A stretch of DNA of 20,000 nt from Actinidia chinensis (Eukaryota; Streptophyta; Magnoliopsida; Ericales; Actinidiaceae), in NCBI GenBank assembly GCA_009663005.1, contig VIGQ01002152.1, positions 65,001 through 85,000 on the forward strand, written 5' to 3'. The notes below the pieces were generated by a model. That model made no database searches and had not been told where the DNA came from. It saw only the letters and a list, made by a program, of their open reading frames with translations. Below are positions 19,371-20,000 of this stretch, piece by piece. The position numbers and the translations under genes are program-made. Position 1 is the stretch's first letter; the number at the start of each line of letters is the position of its first letter.

Positions 19371-19600
19371 TGTATCGACACCTGAAAATCTAGTGTCGAC
19401 ACAAGGTCATAGCCAAAAACTTCGAATTTTTGCTCAAGGGGGACACTAGTGTCACAACAAATGTCAGTAGCCAAAATACACATTTTAACTATTCAAGGTG
19501 TCGACACAGCTGTCGACACCAACTATCAGGTCCAAATTTCTTAAATTCTCTTTCAAAGGTGTCGACACCAACAACCTAGGTGTCGACACAAAACACCTGC
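19371..19600. repeat. Paired-palindrome tandem array in the 5' LTR
   Basis: Four modules, each with two copies of the palindromic core GTGTCGACAC and a tail. Clear examples are GTGTCGACAC (19393-19402), GGTGTCGACAC next to GTCGACACC (19498-19520), and GGTGTCGACACC with GGTGTCGACAC (19558-19590). Within a module the two copies can also pair as a longer hairpin. Confidence 0.8.
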
Positions 19601-20000
19601 ATATAAATCACAACTTTCTAGTTTTAATCTAAACCAGTTTTTTTTTAGGGTTCATACCCAAAATACTTATCTGTAGTAGATTTTTATATTAAAGCCATTA
19701 ACAACAAATTTAAGTAAAACCCCACAAGAAAAACCCCATTATCTCAAGCCAAAGAAATTGCAAGCTCCACAACAAATGGTGAGTCTCGAAATTACGTATT
19801 TGCTCCGATTCTAAATGTTTTTGGTCAAAGCGTTAGCCCTCGTCAGTAGCTTTGATATTCTACCAAAGAACCACTATCAAAACTTCACTCTACCCTACTA
19901 GATCTAAGCTCACAATCACAAACCCTTCTGGCTTAACTTAGAGATGGGAGAGAAAAAGAGCATATGACAATAAATACAAAATAAATTGGGCTTAATGTGT

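Larger units (their letters stand above)
10959..20000 (-). mobile_element. Ty3/gypsy LTR retrotransposon, nearly complete, right end outside window
   Basis: Two similar LTRs (10959-13070 and 18144 to beyond 20000) flank a 5.07-kb internal region. On the minus strand this holds, in order, a tRNA-Met-type primer binding site, gag, protease, RT, RNase H, integrase and a short purine tract. RT before integrase defines Ty3/gypsy. The DTGASHSFI protease, GMDWL...IDC block, FMDD polymerase site and EEATWERE C-terminus are typical of chromovirus-like plant elements such as Tekay/Del; lineage placement is from memory. Predicted full length is about 9.3 kb. All domains contain frameshifts, so as written it is non-autonomous. 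LTR differences are mostly one-base indels, which may reflect read error. Confidence 0.9.
18144..20000 (-). repeat. 5' LTR of the gypsy element (cut by window end)
   Basis: Starts TGTCACGCC and aligns along its whole length with 10959-12817. By that alignment about 250 bp are missing beyond 20000. Compared with the other LTR it has one more tandem unit (18705-18910) and cleaner palindromes (19371-19600). Differences are dominated by single-base gains and losses. Confidence 0.88.

Overview
This window looks like repeat-rich plant nuclear DNA. The evidence is a stack of plant-type retroelements (Ty1/copia and Ty3/gypsy), a CACTA-like DNA transposon, AT-rich intergenic DNA, (CT)n/(AC)n microsatellites and no intact gene. 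A dicot is likely but the sequence does not settle the species. I found no host gene, rRNA, tRNA, CRISPR array or bacterial-type feature.

Left half (1-10958). The substrate is an old Ty1/copia element read on the + strand. Its pol remnants lie at 1-313 (end of integrase and linker), 6903-7945 (reverse transcriptase) and 9124-9640 (end of RT and RNase H). Between the first two sits a solo Ty3/gypsy-type LTR, 314-6902, with TG...CA ends and a perfect 5-bp target duplication, GAATC. That LTR was itself split by a CACTA-like transposon at about 1867-6804, with inverted ends, subterminal GTGAC/GTCAC arrays at both sides and no recognisable transposase. So there are three nested insertions with a readable order: copia, then gypsy LTR, then CACTA. 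The break at 7946-9123 is a second insertion that I could not classify. Bases 9641-10958 are unassigned and carry short palindromic motifs resembling those in LTRs.

Right half (10959-20000). One Ty3/gypsy element lies on the minus strand. Its 3' LTR is 10959-13070 (2,112 bp). The internal region, 13071-18143, reads in element order (right to left) primer binding site, gag, protease, RT, RNase H, integrase, polypurine tract. The 5' LTR begins at 18144 and runs off the window; by comparison with the other LTR about 250 bp are missing. Domain order and motifs are those of chromovirus-like plant gypsy elements, possibly Tekay/Del. Every domain is broken by frameshifts. The two LTRs also differ largely by one-base indels, so part of the damage may be sequencing or assembly error rather than decay.

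The sequence-level oddities most worth a second look are the tandem paired-palindrome module in the gypsy LTR (core GGTGTCGACACC) with an analogous CTACCGGTAG-type module in two other stretches, the 2-versus-3 copy difference of an LTR tandem repeat, the doubled left end of the CACTA element, and the mosaic interior of that element. I see no new multi-gene system; the interest is in transposon structure.
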